NCBI GenBank assembly: GCA_023374045.1 | Contig: CM041780.1 | Span: 38,021,030 to 38,085,029, forward strand | Direction of reading: 5' to 3' | DNA: 64,000 nucleotides | Origin: Limonium bicolor | Taxonomy: Eukaryota > Streptophyta > Magnoliopsida > Caryophyllales > Plumbaginaceae | In this document: piece by piece, positions 24,208-35,520 of the stretch | Numbering within the stretch: position 1 is the stretch's first letter | Layout of the letters: each line of letters opens with the position of its first letter | The notes under the pieces: generated by a model | The model's database searches: none | What the model saw: the letters and a program-made list of their open reading frames with translations, nothing else | Told to the model about the DNA's origin: nothing | Position numbers and translations under genes: made by a program

Positions 24208-25485
24208 CCCACGCTCCTTCTGCTCAAATAAATCATCCCTTCCTGAATCCAAAGTTCACCACCGTTCATCAAGCCACGACCATCGACCACAACACAAACC
24301 ACACCTACGATCCATTCCATCTTCTTATCCCCCACTTCTCCATTTTATTTTTATTCTTCATTCCACCACTCAGCAGAAGCACGATAAGAAGATGAGAAGA
24401 GAAGGAGCTGGAGCAGAAGCGAGTCGCAGTCCCGTCTCCTCCAGCAGTCTCCAAAATAATGGCTATCTCTGCTTTCTTTTTATTTCTGTTAATGTCTGAG
24501 TAATTTTTATTCGTATCCTAGGATGGGGTTTTACCCCAAATAATTCAGACTTATTTATAATACCAAATTTGCTTATAAATATTTGTTCTGTCTCTCTAAA
24601 TTATTAAATGCTTAAGAACTGATCATTTTTATGCATTTACGGTTTCTCTTATTTCAATGATTTTGTAAATCTGAGAATAGACCACAAAGAGAGACAAACG
24701 TTAGATATTATCTCCTTGATTAGCAGATAAATTCCATCGCTGTTATTAAAATATTTCTTGTTTAATGCTAATTAACGATTTTAGACTTTTTCTGATTGTA
24801 AAAAGTCTAATGAATTAATTAAGAGTTGTCCTTATCTATTATTTAGGAAGGCCACAAGATAAATTCTTAAACAGACAAATAGAGCAAATTAGGATTATAA
24901 TTAATGTCTGTACTTAAATCAATATTTATCACCTGTTTCACTTATTAAACTTGTTTTAATTCCTTTCAACAAATACTGTTAAATGCTTTACGCGACAAAC
25001 TACTGCATTTTTACGGTAACTATCAACATATGATTTTGAGATAGTCAAAGTACCACAAAGGAATAAACCTTGGTATTTACACTCCGGATTAAGCAGGAAA
25101 ATACTGAGGCTATTACTAAGAGTTCGTAACTGACACTTATTAACTCTAATAGACAATAAATAATTGAGACATGGTTATAAATTTGTTTAAGTAATTTAGG
25201 CAATTCCCCGCTATCCTAGGATACCTTTTTCCATCCATTCAATACACTACAGTTTTATTTAAGCTTTTAATTATTTTTATTCTCCCAACACCAAGATTGC
25301 CACCGGTTAAACCCCCTTTTTATAATTTATGCACTTTTATTTATCTTCTTGTACATTTACTAACTTGATAATTAATTAGATAGTTGCGAAGTCTCTGTGG
25401 ATACGACCTTGTTGTACTACAATGATTGGGTTCACTGCTCATAAGTAGCAAGATAGTTTAACTACTATTTTGCCCACCAAGTTTT

Positions 25486-25503
25486 TGGCGCCGTTGCCGG
25501 GGA
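25486..25503 (+). other. ATH primer-binding site (tRNA-Asp type)
   Basis: TGGCGCCGTTGCCGGGGA, six bases after the LTR end, is complementary to the 3' end of a plant tRNA-Asp type primer and is the usual Athila PBS. Confidence 0.85.
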
Positions 25504-25614
25504 CTTCGGTCCAACTATCTGGTTTATTATCTGTTTAGTTTTTCTTTTATTTCCATTATTTGCCCCTTTTGTGTATAAAGTTTTGTTTCTTTTTTTTAAG
25601 GGTACTTAATTCTG

Positions 25615-25884
25615 ATGGATGGTCACTACGATCAAGCAGGAAGTTGGTATGGTTACCCCTATGGCACAGAGAACTACAATCAATGGAGTGTATGTCAAAG
25701 GTGCGGAGAGTACCATGAAAGCCCCCAATGTTCAGACCCAAATGCTGAATTGAGAGCTCTCTTGGAGGATTTCAAGTCATCTCTCAAGCCTATCCCCATC
25801 TTTGTGTGCCGAGAGTGTGGAGGAGACCATGAAAGTTCCCATTGTCCTATGGTTGCAATAGAGAGAGAGACAACGCCATTTTGA
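25615..25884 (+). pseudogene. ATH gag-like fragment with two zinc knuckles
   Basis: 89 codons starting 112 bp after the PBS. Two knuckles of form C-x2-C-x3-H-x4-C are visible: CQRCGEYHESPQC near residues 24-36 and CRECGGDHESSHC near 65-77, separated by about 28 residues. Such short CCHC motifs occur in plant retrotransposon capsid-type proteins and would bind RNA. The frame stops at 25882-25884 just after a GA-rich run (25859-25871). The acidic ORF from 25842 then continues in another frame, so the two were probably one protein broken by a length change in that run. Length is far below an Athila gag. Confidence 0.6.
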
Positions 25885-26465
25885 GGGAAATAATGGCAAA
25901 TTTTACCTCAAAGTCTGAAATGATCCAGCAAAGAACGCTAGATCAGGTCGAACACATGGAACAACCGGTTCAACAACTGAATGAAGTGGTTCACGAGGAG
26001 GAACAACCTGCTGAGGACGTCTACATCCTCAAAATTGAGGAGGAGGATCCAACCAACTTTGATCTTCGTCTGGAGGATCAAGGCCTTCCCCATGTAAGCA
26101 ACAATGTTGTAAGGTGGAAGCATAAAGTTCACCCACTAAGTGTGGAGGCCACCTTCCCTTTTGATCCCGGACTAGAGATAGAAGACAAAGTCCACCCCAG
26201 AGCCCTCCCTGCACCACTCATTGAAGATAAGGATGTCTTCGTCCTTAATTTTGAAGAGGAGGCTCCACCAAAATTTGATCCCCGCACCAAGGATCAACCA
26301 TCTCAACACTTCCACCTGAATAAAGATCGGTGGAGCTTGCACTTCTACATTCTAAGTGTTGAGATAACATTTCCTTTTTATCCGGGTGGTTTTTCAACAA
26401 TGCATGATGACCGTCCCACCCACCCGTTGAAGCCAACTTCAACGTTCATATTCGATCCAGGCTGA
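25842..26465 (+). pseudogene. ATH acidic repeat ORF (continuation of the gag-like fragment)
   Basis: About 207 codons in the frame that follows the GA-run break. The likely native join lies near 25859-25872, since no good ATG precedes it in this frame. After a region of charged and Gln-rich residues there are two diverged modules of about 65 residues. Each has an EEE-x-P-x2-FD pattern, a DQ, an RW, and ends LSVE-x-TFPF-x-PG. A third partial PG-ending copy closes the ORF. The family is not recognised and no catalytic motif is seen. It is probably a structural or vestigial protein of a non-autonomous element; it stops well before the PPT. Confidence 0.5.
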
Positions 26466-27668
26466 TTTCATGGTGGTAGCGTCTAGCCAAAGACTTTAAA
26501 GAAGGGCAGCTTTCCGAGAGGCAACCCGGATGAACTTTTCTTCTATTTTTCTTTTATGTTCTTTTAATTTTCAGGTTCTCTTTAAATTTTGTTTTTGCTA
26601 ACTCTTAACCCCGTTTGTAGTATGGTTGCTTCTAGTGTCTTATGCAGGTGCAACTTCATGTCTACACCGCAACCAAGCTACGCTACTTGAGGCTGAAGCT
26701 CAAGTGTGGGGGAACTCCTTTAACGCTAGCAAAAATAATCTCAGGGGAGTACCAGTTTTTTCAATTATGCTTTTATTTTGCTAAATTCTGCTATGGAGAG
26801 CTTCTGTGATAAAATGCCTATTTGTGACCTTTGTGTTTTCTCTATTTTATCTACTTACCGAAAAGGTCTTCTGAAACTTTCCCTTGTTTTTCTGGTGAAC
26901 AATGAGGACATTGTTCAATTTAAGTGTGGGGGTGAGTGCCCTTTTCGGTGACATTTTGTGCTTAAAATGCTTAATCTCTCTACTTATCTCGCGTTTGTCC
27001 AAATTCAATATCGTGGACCCTTTATATGTGGGTTGTTCTCTTTAAGAATAAATACTGTTATGAATTGTGGGATAAATGGTACAAAAATTTTAAATTTTGA
27101 TTGCTTTTGAGGAGCATTTTTATGCGGTGTGACCAAATGATCTGCAATGGTTGGATTTTTATCACTCAGGGGTTCTGTCTGTCTTCTCTCTTAGGGATTG
27201 CTAAGGGGTGCTTCTCTGTCTAAAATATATATACAAAAAATAAATACGGGACTTGCGAGACACCATTGGTAACCAACAAAGAGAATTGAGTGTTCTTAAA
27301 TACAAAGGCTTGATGCCTACATATTATCTTCTCATCTCTTATGCAAAAGTGAAACAAATGCATAAATCTATTTTTCCTTTTATTTTCTCCTCAATGCCCA
27401 TTCTTGAGAGAAGTTGGCCGTGGTAAAAGTTCTCAAAGTCACCTTAACTAAGAAGCATTGAAGTACTCCGGATCATACCCGAAACTCTAATTTTTATTTT
27501 TACCCTAAGCACACCTGTGCCACTAGCAGTTGATGGATCACACTCCTCGAAAAGTTTAAAGATCATGTACTGTTCACCTCTTTATCCTACCCTTCATAAT
27601 AATATTTGTTAGTATTGAGCATTCCCTACTTGCTTGGGTACATGGTTTTGCTTGAGGACAAGCAAAAA
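26466..27668 (+). other. ATH non-coding interior
   Basis: AT-rich, with no ORF of interest. tcaagtgtgggggaa (near 26700), ttaagtgtgggggtg (near 26920) and the final PPT share the G-run core aagtgtggggg, so there are two internal PPT-like copies. No RT, integrase or envelope-like region is found. Confidence 0.6.
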
Positions 27669-27684
27669 GGTAAGTGTGGGGGTG
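27669..27684 (+). other. ATH polypurine tract
   Basis: GGTAAGTGTGGGGGTG directly abuts the LTR start TGATAAG. Confidence 0.75.
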
Positions 27685-27931
27685 TGATAAGTGTCCAAAT
27701 GAGCATGTTTTATGGGTGTATTTCATATATTATATTAACACTTTTCTTGCTCATTTCTCTACTTTGGTTAGTTTTCCTCTAGTTTATGTTTTATTGGTTA
27801 TCTTACAGATTTATTGGTTAAACATGAGGAAAACCAAGCTAGGAGCAAAGTAGACGAAGAGACGAACGCATAGGCGTAGACGGATCTCAAATCGAAGCTG
27901 AAACGAACATTTTAGAAGAAAACCAGTTTTC

Positions 27932-28262
27932 GTCCAGACCAGTGTGGTCCGGACAGTTTAAAAACCCGTCCGTGGCATGACCGGGTAAATAAGGCCGTAC
28001 AAGGGTGTGTCCGTAGCGCGTCCGCGGATAAAAGGGCGGACAAAAACGCACCGTCCGAACCACACTGGTCCAGACAGTGGTTCGGACGCGACAAAATGAA
28101 GGACCGTGTTACGTCCGTGGAATTAAGGCAGGACACAAAGCAAGGGACAACATGTCCGTGGAAAAATGGGCAGACAAGGGACAAGCATGTCCGTGGAATT
28201 ATGGCCGGACAGAGGACGGACAGAGAATAAATGCCATGCTGTCCGTGGATAAATGACCGGAC
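27932..28262. repeat. GTCCG/CGGAC hairpin cluster, ATH 3' LTR
   Basis: Counterpart of 23649-23990. The first hairpin (27932-27954) is 23 bp instead of 35, a clean 12-bp difference. The second (28053-28087) is 35 bp. Confidence 0.8.
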
Positions 28263-28471
28263 AGAAACAAGGACACATCTAAATGCAACCCAGATCTAGA
28301 ATAATTGACGCGCCGACCGTCTTCCCCGTTTTTCTTGCGGCGCCTGCAAACATATCTACGGCGCCTGCAAACATATCTATCTACCCATCAGCCATATCAG
28401 GCGCCGCCCCACTGCACTCCTTAAATTCCTCACGCGTTGTCGCAGCCTGTCTTCTTCCTCCTCCTTTCTTC

Positions 28472-28478
28472 TATAAAA
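28472..28478 (+). promoter_or_regulatory. TATA box, ATH 3' LTR
   Basis: TATAAAA in the same context as 24201-24207. Confidence 0.7.
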
Positions 28479-29755
28479 CCCACGCTCCTTCCGCTCAAAT
28501 AAATCATCCCTTCCTGAATCCAAAGTTCACCACCGTTCATCAAACCACGACCATCGACCACAACACAAACCACACCTACGATCCATTCCATCTTCTTATC
28601 CCCCACTTCTCCATTTTATTTTTATTCTTCATTCCACCACTCAGCAGAAGCACGATAAGAAGAAGAGAAGAGAAGGAGCTGGAGCAGAAGCGAGTCGCAG
28701 TCCCGTCTCCTCCAACAGTCTCCAAAATAATGGCTATCTCTGCTTTCTTTTTATTTCTGTTAATGTTTGAGTAATTTTTATTCGTATCCTAGGATGGGGT
28801 TTTACCCCAAATAATTCAGACTTATTTATAATACCAAGTTTGCTTATAAATATTTGTTCTGTCTCTCTAAATTATTAAATGCTTAAGAACTAATCATTTT
28901 TATGCATTTACGGTTTCTCTTATTTCAATGATTTTGTAAATCTGAGAATAGACCACAAAGAGAGACAAACGTTAGATATTATCTCCTTGATTAGCAGATA
29001 AAATCCATCACTGTTATTAAAAGAATTCTTGTTTAATGCTAATTAATGATTTTAGACTTTTTCTGATTGTAAAAAGTCTAATGAATTAATTAAGAGTTGT
29101 CCTTATCTATGATTTAGGAAGGCCACAAGATAAATTCTTAAACAGACAAATAGAGCAAATTAGGATTATAATTAATGTCTGTACTTAAATCAATATTTAT
29201 CACCTGTCTCACTTATTAAACTTGTTTTAATTCCTTTAAACAAATATTGTTAAATGCTTTACGCGACAAACTACTGCATTTTTATGGTAACTATCAACAT
29301 ATGATTTTGAGATAGTCAAAGTACCACAAAGGAATAAACCTTGGTATTTACACTCCGGATTGAGCAGGAAAATACTGAGGCTATTACTAAGAGTTCGTAA
29401 CTAACACTTATTAACTCTAATAGACAATAAATAATTGAGACATGGTTATAAATTTGTTTAAGTAATTTAAGCAATTCCCCCGCTATCCTAGGATACCTTT
29501 TTCCATCCATTCAATACACTACAGTTTTATTTAAGCTTTTAATTATTTTTATTCTCCCAACACCAAGATTGCCACCGGCTAAACCCCTTTTTATAATTTA
29601 TGCACTTTTATTTATCTTCTTGTACATTTACTAACTTGATAATTAATTAGATAGTTGTGAAGTCTCTGTGGATACGACCTTGTTGTACTACAATGATTGG
29701 GTTCACTGCTCATAAGTAGCAAGATTGTTTAACTACTATTTTGCCCACCAAGCAT

Positions 29756-31400
29756 TTTCTTTGATTAATTGCGCAAGAACAAATCTCATCCTCACAGGGT
29801 CAAGGTTTATTTTGATGTGGTGCCTTCTATCCTACACTCAAAGTGTTTGATGTTTGCACTCGTGCCCTCCTGTTGGTCAAGACATCTCAACCATTGAATT
29901 TGACATTTGTTAGATTTACGCGTTCAACCTGTTACTTTCACGTGATTGGATACACAACTACTAAGTCGGAAGTTTTTTAAGCTTACAACGTGGCTATGAG
30001 GTGTGATGAAAGACAAAGGGATGATGGAGGAATGTTTAGGATATGTGGAGCTATAAGGGTGACCAAAGCTGCAACTTGCACCTTCTCCTGGACTTGTCTT
30101 CTTTGTCTTGAAGTCGTTTGGCTACTTTGTGATGACTTCGCTTGGGAACTTTTGGGTGCTCCTTACACCTTCTTTCTTTTTTCTGATTTTGGATTTCTTC
30201 GAGGCTTTTCAAGTTTGCCTTTCTTTGAATCTCTTTTCCTTCGGGGTTCTTGTGTTTCCCAGTTGTGAACTTTGTGAGCCGTTTTTGATGTTAGCTCATT
30301 TGGATCCTGTGCCGCGTTGGGACCATTTGCGGATCGCTTCGTCATGCTGGTAGCAGTTTTGCTTCTTTGGACTTGTGAAGTTGCTGTTCGGAAGTCGGGC
30401 TCCTTGCTTCCTTTGGTCACCGGGTTGGTTGTTCATCATTGGCTGGCCTATTTTGTGAAGTTGGTGGCGTTGAAAAAGAGAATGTATATGAAAGGCTCAA
30501 CGGGGGTGCCTAGGGTTAATGTCAGGGTTCACAAGCTTTTTGGCTGTGTGGTGCTGTACCTAGGTGCTTCGTCATCCCTAATAGTTGTGTATCCGTTCTT
30601 TGTTACTTTTCATAGGTTTTAAGCGTAAATTTATAAATTATCTCCTTCGGTTGAAGTCATGCCGTTTACCTTACCCTTGAATGTGACCTCTCTAGAGTCA
30701 TGTAAAAATGACACGCTCGTTCTCTCTTGGTTTTGCCACTCAAGACGCTCTCACGCAATGTTCGCTCAAAGACTTGTTCACGCGCTTAAAGAAATAATCA
30801 TCTTCGGTCTTAAACTCAGATTGCCCCCAGCATTGTTGTGGGGTTTACTTAGCAAACCTTTTGGATACCCAAGTTATTTGTGGAGGGTGATTGCATGTGT
30901 GACGGTAAACGATGGTGGTGAGCGGTGATGGGGTGATTGCTGAATGATTTATTTTTGTTCTTTTGGCGGCGGCAGTCTTGGTTTAAGCTTTGGTGAAGTG
31001 GTGGAAATAACGGGATGTTGTGTGGTGATTGTAATGGAGGTGGTGAATGCTTGGATGGGAAAGTGATTTTGTACAAGAGGTTTCGGGAAAAAACGAAGGT
31101 TTCTCCTTTTGTATGTTTGCAGACATGCTTTGTGTGAGAGAGAGTTTTTCCCTTTTTCTTTTCTTCCTCTTCTTTTTTTTGCACATGAACAAATATATAA
31201 ACATTAAAACATGAATAAAGAAGAAATTTTTTTGATAACCAAAAGAAGTAACAATGACATCGAGTACCAACTAAATAGGAGAGACAGCTAAACTAACTAT
31301 GGTAAGAAAGAAACTATGTAAAACAACCAAAGGAAAATAACAATGGCTCCTAATGACCCCAAAGCGGGAAGTAAATGGCTAACTACCCCTAACCTACGAC
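29756..31400 (-). other. OGR 3' region, part adjoining the protein-coding region
   Basis: No recognisable protein on either strand. Plus-strand ORFs near 29990-30930 have no family features and oppose the element. In Ogre/Tat elements RT, RNase H and integrase would follow protease here; they are absent. A PPT-like run (minus TGCTGGGGGCAATC) occurs near 30823-30836. Confidence 0.55.
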
Positions 31401-31856
31401 CTATTCTTCAAGGAACATCCAATCGGGCATCGCTTCCTCCTCTACCACTCTTACCGTATCCTGTAAACATAGAGAACATGAGCATATGAGCAAAGATGAT
31501 AGTTCAATTGCTGAAATGAAAGATGGGTCCATTAACGCACCGAGTCCTTGACGACCAGGATTCGCCGCCGGAGACAGGACGTCCGGGATTCCATGAAGAT
31601 CCTTGCCAAGACCCTTACCCTCTTGATAGCCATACTTCTCCATGATAACCTTCCCTGGCCCAACTTTGAGTTTCTGAAGAGAAGTTGGGTCAGATTGCTC
31701 TAGTACAACGCTGAACCTGTTTTGATGGGACGAACCCTCCTCCTCAACCATGCAAACAGGCAACTCCTTCTGATGCGGTTCACCCCTAATGACATGAACC
31801 TTTCCGTCTCTTTTGAACTTCAAACACTGATGCACCGTAGAAGGGACGACCTTCAA
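31401..31856 (-). pseudogene. OGR G-patch-like domain downstream of protease
   Basis: 151 codons. After a start resembling the post-protease linker of Tat polyproteins (STVHQCLKFKRDGKV...IRG), residues about 65-107 (plus-strand coordinates about 31536-31664) fit a G-patch. A GPGK..M-x-K-Y-GY-x-EG stretch is followed by KGLGK, then GIP and finally GRQGLGA. G-patch domains are glycine-rich RNA-binding modules, known next to protease in betaretroviruses and seen in some plant gypsy proteins. Here it is separated from the protease frame by a frameshift. Downstream the ORF loses recognisable features, and no RT follows. Confidence 0.6.
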
Positions 31857-31859
31857 ATC

Positions 31860-32640
31860 TTAAAGGAAATCCCGTCCCAAAATCAGATTGAAAGAATGGA
31901 GAATTTGCAGAACCAAGAACTTCACTGGATGAATAACCGTCCCAAACTTGAGTGGAAGATCTAGTAGGCCGAAGACATGTCTTGGGTTGTCGTCATACCC
32001 TCGTAAAACTATTTGGCAAGACTCAAACTTGTCGTAACCCATACCCTCTGCCACTTTCAGAGGACATAATGCTGACGTCTGCTCCTGTGTCAATGAGGAC
32101 CTTTGACACCTTGAAGGCCCCGCACCAAACAGTAATATACAATGCTTTTCCTGAGTGTTCGGAGATCTCGCTATCGTGAAAACCAATCTCCTCTTCCTGC
32201 TTTTGCCAAAGAGCCGCGACCATCCTTTCCGGGGCTAAACTTTCCTCTGGCACTCCCAAATGTTTGGCAATGGCCCGTCGGTGCTCTGGTGAGATCGTAA
32301 GCAAAGACCAGATTGCCATGGGGATGGTTGTTGCCTTCAGCTTTTGAAGCAATTCTCGTTCACCTGGGATCTCTTCAGCCACCGGGGGAGACAACATTCG
32401 CTCTTCCCCTTGCGACGGCTTTTCAGGTGATCCGTAGTGCCTGCCCGACCGGGTAATGTGAGCATTTGCTGGAACAAAGCTAACCGTGGATGTGGGCTTC
32501 CGTCCTGCCCCACGTGCCGGCTTTTTGTCATCCCAGAAAACAGTAAAGGCAGCACACTGAACTTCGGATTCTGAAGTCTCGAGGTCATCCAAACGCTGAT
32601 ATCCCTGATCGATGAGGTCCTGGATCCGGTGTCTCAGCAC
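31860..32640 (-). pseudogene. OGR protease region, frameshifted
   Basis: Two overlapping minus frames. The first (32023-32640, 205 codons) starts with RHRIQDLIDQGYQ, the tail of gag. It carries a linker rich in Pro and charged residues, an EHRRAIAKHL stretch, EEIGFHDSEI, then ALYITVWC and the catalytic LIDTGAD at residues 182-188 (Asp184). The second (31860-32186) holds the flap and C-terminal half, ending NLILGRDFL. The order matches Ogre/Tat protease; most Tat members have DNGS rather than DTGAD at the active site. The shift between frames lies inside the overlap 32023-32186, so no complete enzyme is encoded. Confidence 0.7.
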
Positions 32641-33320
32641 TTTGCAATCATTGGTATCATGCCCCGATAGCTGATGGTACCTGCAAAATTGACTAAGCCT
32701 ACTCCCTTTCGTGTCTCTCCATGGTGAGGAATGAGCGGTCGTATTAGCCCTTCGCCCTGCAGCTCCTCAAAGGCCTGGCTTAAGGAACAACCGATGGGTG
32801 TGAATTCCCTTTCGGCTTTGTGGGGATGCTCCGATACTGGGGTTGCAATCTGGATTTCTCCTTCTTGGGCCAATAACAAAATTTTAGACTTCAAATTACG
32901 ACAATTATCCGTGGAGTGGCCCGTGAGTAGGTGGAAACGATAGAACTGCTTGGGGTATGCCCCTAGATGCCGCCCGCGGAACCGCGGGGCTTTGAGTTGG
33001 ACTAACCTCCGCCCTAGAAGTACTCTCAGAATCTGACTCTGCGGCTGCTGCAGATCTACAATGGGCACCTGTGCGGCCTGCTCTTGTTGCGGTTCCTGGT
33101 TCTCCGGTGACTTGACCCCGTTTTCATTGGGGGCCAAATCTAAAGGGATGATTTCCCCGAGAGTATGAATGAGAGCTCTCGCTTCCCTTGCAGCCGACAT
33201 AAATCCTGAGCTTAGCTCTTCCAAAGCACTCATATGGACAAATTCTAATTCGGCTAGTTTCCCTATCAAGTCCACAAGCTCAGCGAGCTGAGTACTTCGA
33301 TCATTAACTCCAGACGACAT
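32634..33320 (-). pseudogene. OGR gag C-terminal region
   Basis: 228 codons. The N-terminal 55 residues look helical (LAELVDLIGKLAELEF), followed by a Gln/Pro-rich linker. Residues 126-140 (FYRFH...GHSTDNC) look like a C-x2-H-x4-GH-x4-C knuckle whose first Cys is now Tyr. Then comes FTPIG...AFEELQGEGLIRPLIP, characteristic of Ogre/Tat gag. The following intact knuckle (FCRYH...GHDTNDC) is read in another frame at about 32635-32700, so a frameshift lies near 32700. The usual large capsid N-terminus is missing. Confidence 0.65.
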
Positions 33321-34211
33321 CCTAGCTGCGAAGGGTGTTGCCTATTTTAAACAAGAAAACAAGTCAGCATTGCGGGAGTGAGACTGGGACTAAACATAGA
33401 AACACAGGCCGAAAATTAGTGCGCTGCAATGAATACCGGACCCTAAAATTTTGGAAGAGTCTGCCCTGGACTAAACTTTTGGGTTGCTGGGTACGTTGGT
33501 CTTACGAGTGGGTATCACAAGAATCAGGCTCGTAACAAGAATCATCCTAAAGGATTTTTTTGATCTTGGGGTGATAGAAGTATTTGGACTATCAGAACCC
33601 TTTAAATGTTTCATCTGGGCTAGAAGAGATTGAAGGACTGATACAGATACTGGGCCTGAGGTCCGGGAGAAAAAGAACATATGCACAAAAGTCTTTGATA
33701 AGGAGGTGATGCAAATGTCCTCACAAAATGACTCAGTCCAACGGGTACGGATCGATCCAGAGAGGTGCTTGGGGCGCGGGCCCAGGTCACCACAAAGGAA
33801 TAGGGCTTGCACGCTATTCTCTTTGGGCTTCCCCACTTTTTCACATCACCTAAAGGTATGCGTCTACGATCGGGTCTTTGACTGACCAAACAATGGGCTA
33901 GGTAAGGGTACTGCCAGGAAAATGCTTGGGGCTAAAGCCCAGGTATTAAGGGGGTGTGGTTAGACGACACCCTCCTCGTTTCCCCCACTTATTCACATCA
34001 CCTAAAAGGTGTGAGTCCCTGACAGGGGACCCTCAAGCGGGTCCCGGAGTGAAATTGGTTTGCGGGGACCCTCGCTCTCATATGATGCAAGGGTGCAAAA
34101 ATTAAAGCGCGCACAAAAGTAAATAAACAATGTAATAAAAGCCATAAATAAACATTTTTCAAGTTAACCCCCTCTTTCTTAAAATTAAACAAGTTAAAAT
34201 TAAGAATATCA
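33321..34211 (-). other. OGR 5' leader
   Basis: 890 bp between PBS and gag, with no recognisable gene. It contains a diverged direct duplication: gcttgggg...gcccaggt followed by cccca-ttt-tcacatcacctaaa occurs at about 33768-33855 and 33924-34012. Confidence 0.5.
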
Positions 34212-34229
34212 TCCCCAGCAGAGTCGCCA
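34212..34229 (-). other. OGR primer-binding site (tRNA-Arg type)
   Basis: The minus strand reads TGGCGACTCTGCTGGGGA, three bases from the LTR end. It matches the complement of the 3' end of a plant tRNA-Arg, the primer characteristic of Ogre elements. Confidence 0.85.
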
Positions 34230-34664
34230 GTCTGCGAGCCTCGATTTTAAACCCTATCCTATGTTTATTAAAGTTGATTGGGATCTAATCGGGTTTTAGG
34301 TCCGCTTATAACCTAAGATTAATAACTATGTCATAAAACAATAATTATTAAAACCTAAGCTAGCTCACTGGAACCTATTATGAGTCGCCACCTAATTTTA
34401 ACCTAGATCAAATTAGGAAAGGAGAGTTCGGGTTCGGGGGCTTGGTATTCGACTTATTTAGGGTTCAAATTACTTTCATTACCCTTCCTAGGTCATTTTT
34501 CCTCTACTTGGTTTATTTACGGCTTTCTACAAAGTTGTTTTTAACCTAGGGGCGCGCTTCTGTTTTTTTTGTTTTTTTAGTGTTTTTTGACAGAAAATTA
34601 AAGTGAAATTAAAAGCTACCCAAACTAGGGTTTCGGAGGCAGAATTAGGTCAAATTTTTATTAC

Positions 34665-34921
34665 GTCCGTAGCCACGGACCTAATGTCCGAGACCACGGA
34701 CCCCAATTGAATTAAATGATTTCGAAAACAGTTAAAAAATAAAAACGCAAACTTGAAAGGTCCGGGGCCACAGACAGGGTGTCCGTGGGCCCGAACATGT
34801 ATTGACAGAAACCCTAAAATTTGAAAAATTGAAAAATATAAAATCCCGCCACCGTCCGTGGGTGTCCGTGGTCATGGACAACCCGTCCGTGGTCCCGGAC
34901 AATGAGTCCGAGGTCACGGAC
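34665..34921. repeat. OGR dyad cluster, right LTR
   Basis: 16-bp near-palindromes start at 34665, 34686, 34760, 34781, 34864, 34885 and 34906. The last three are exactly 21 bp apart. The best is GTCCGAGGTCACGGAC. The cluster lies 600-850 bp downstream of the TATA box, so it should be transcribed. Confidence 0.8.
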
Positions 34922-35512
34922 AACCCACAGACAGTGGGTTTTTGATGATTCCCGAAGGTGTTTTGAGCTCAAATTTTATGGGTGTGTAGCCTGAAAGATT
35001 ATAAACACGTTAGTAATTGAAAGAACTCAATTTGAAGTCAAAATTAATACGAAACTTAGCAAACAAGTAACAAGGCAGTAGCTAAAACAATTAGCGATAC
35101 AGAAGCGAAAAAGAGTTAGTTTGAGCCCAAATTTTGAGGCAAGACAGATAATATCGTGGAGAATTGGGAAAGTGGAATTTCTACCTGTTTTACCTTCGGG
35201 TTCACAATGATTCTTCACACCGGGATTCGTTGAGTGCTCCGTTGATGGCAGAACCGAAAGGTTTTCGAACTAAGCTTCTGGTTGTTGGTTGTTCTTGCTG
35301 TTCTTCATGTTTTGGTGGTGTTTTTGTGGGGTATTGATGATTATTGGTGCCTTGGGGATTGGAAAACGAGTTTAGATGGTGATTTCGGGGGATTTTTGGT
35401 ATGATTCGGGTGGCCAGGTGTTGGAAAACGTGAGAGAGAGAGAAGGTTGTTCTTTCTGACTCCCTAGGGTTCTTGAGCTTGTGAGATTCTGATTTGATCA
35501 AAAAACCTATCC

Positions 35513-35520
35513 CCTTATAT
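35513..35520 (-). promoter_or_regulatory. TATA box in OGR 5' LTR
   Basis: The minus strand reads ATATAAGG, at the same LTR position as the TATATAAG of the partner LTR. Transcription would run leftward through the dyad cluster at 34665-34921 and then gag. Confidence 0.5.

Larger units (their letters stand above)
23590..25479 (+). repeat. ATH 5' LTR, second part
   Basis: It resumes with ggcgcagacgg, corresponding to ggcgtagacgg in the unbroken LTR at about 27872. The two LTRs are very similar apart from substitutions and a 12-bp indel in the first hairpin. ORFs across the TATA box are incidental. Confidence 0.92.
9414..29750 (+). mobile_element. ATH: non-autonomous Athila-like LTR retrotransposon, split by A2
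   Basis: Two 2.07-kb LTRs (9414-9600 joined to 23590-25479; and 27685-29750) begin TGATAAGTGTCC and end CCACCA. The TSD AGCAT is at 9409-9413 and 29751-29755. The PBS (25486-25503) matches a tRNA-Asp type common in Athila. The interior is only 2.2 kb, with zinc-knuckle and acidic ORFs but no pol. The lineage call rests on PBS, LTR ends and PPT context, not on an RT. Confidence 0.85.
27685..29750 (+). repeat. ATH 3' LTR (2066 bp)
   Basis: Uninterrupted copy, preceded by the PPT and followed by AGCAT. It serves as the empty-site reference that proves the A2 insertion point in the 5' LTR. Confidence 0.93.

Noticed and set aside
28283..28774. 163-codon ORF in the ATH LTR (127 codons in the other LTR)
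   Set aside because: It spans the TATA box and differs in length between LTRs; composition reflects CT-rich promoter DNA.
29990..30928. Several plus-strand ORFs of 80-100 codons, possible host gene
   Set aside because: No domain, no consistent frame, and the stretch is OGR 3' region on the opposite strand.
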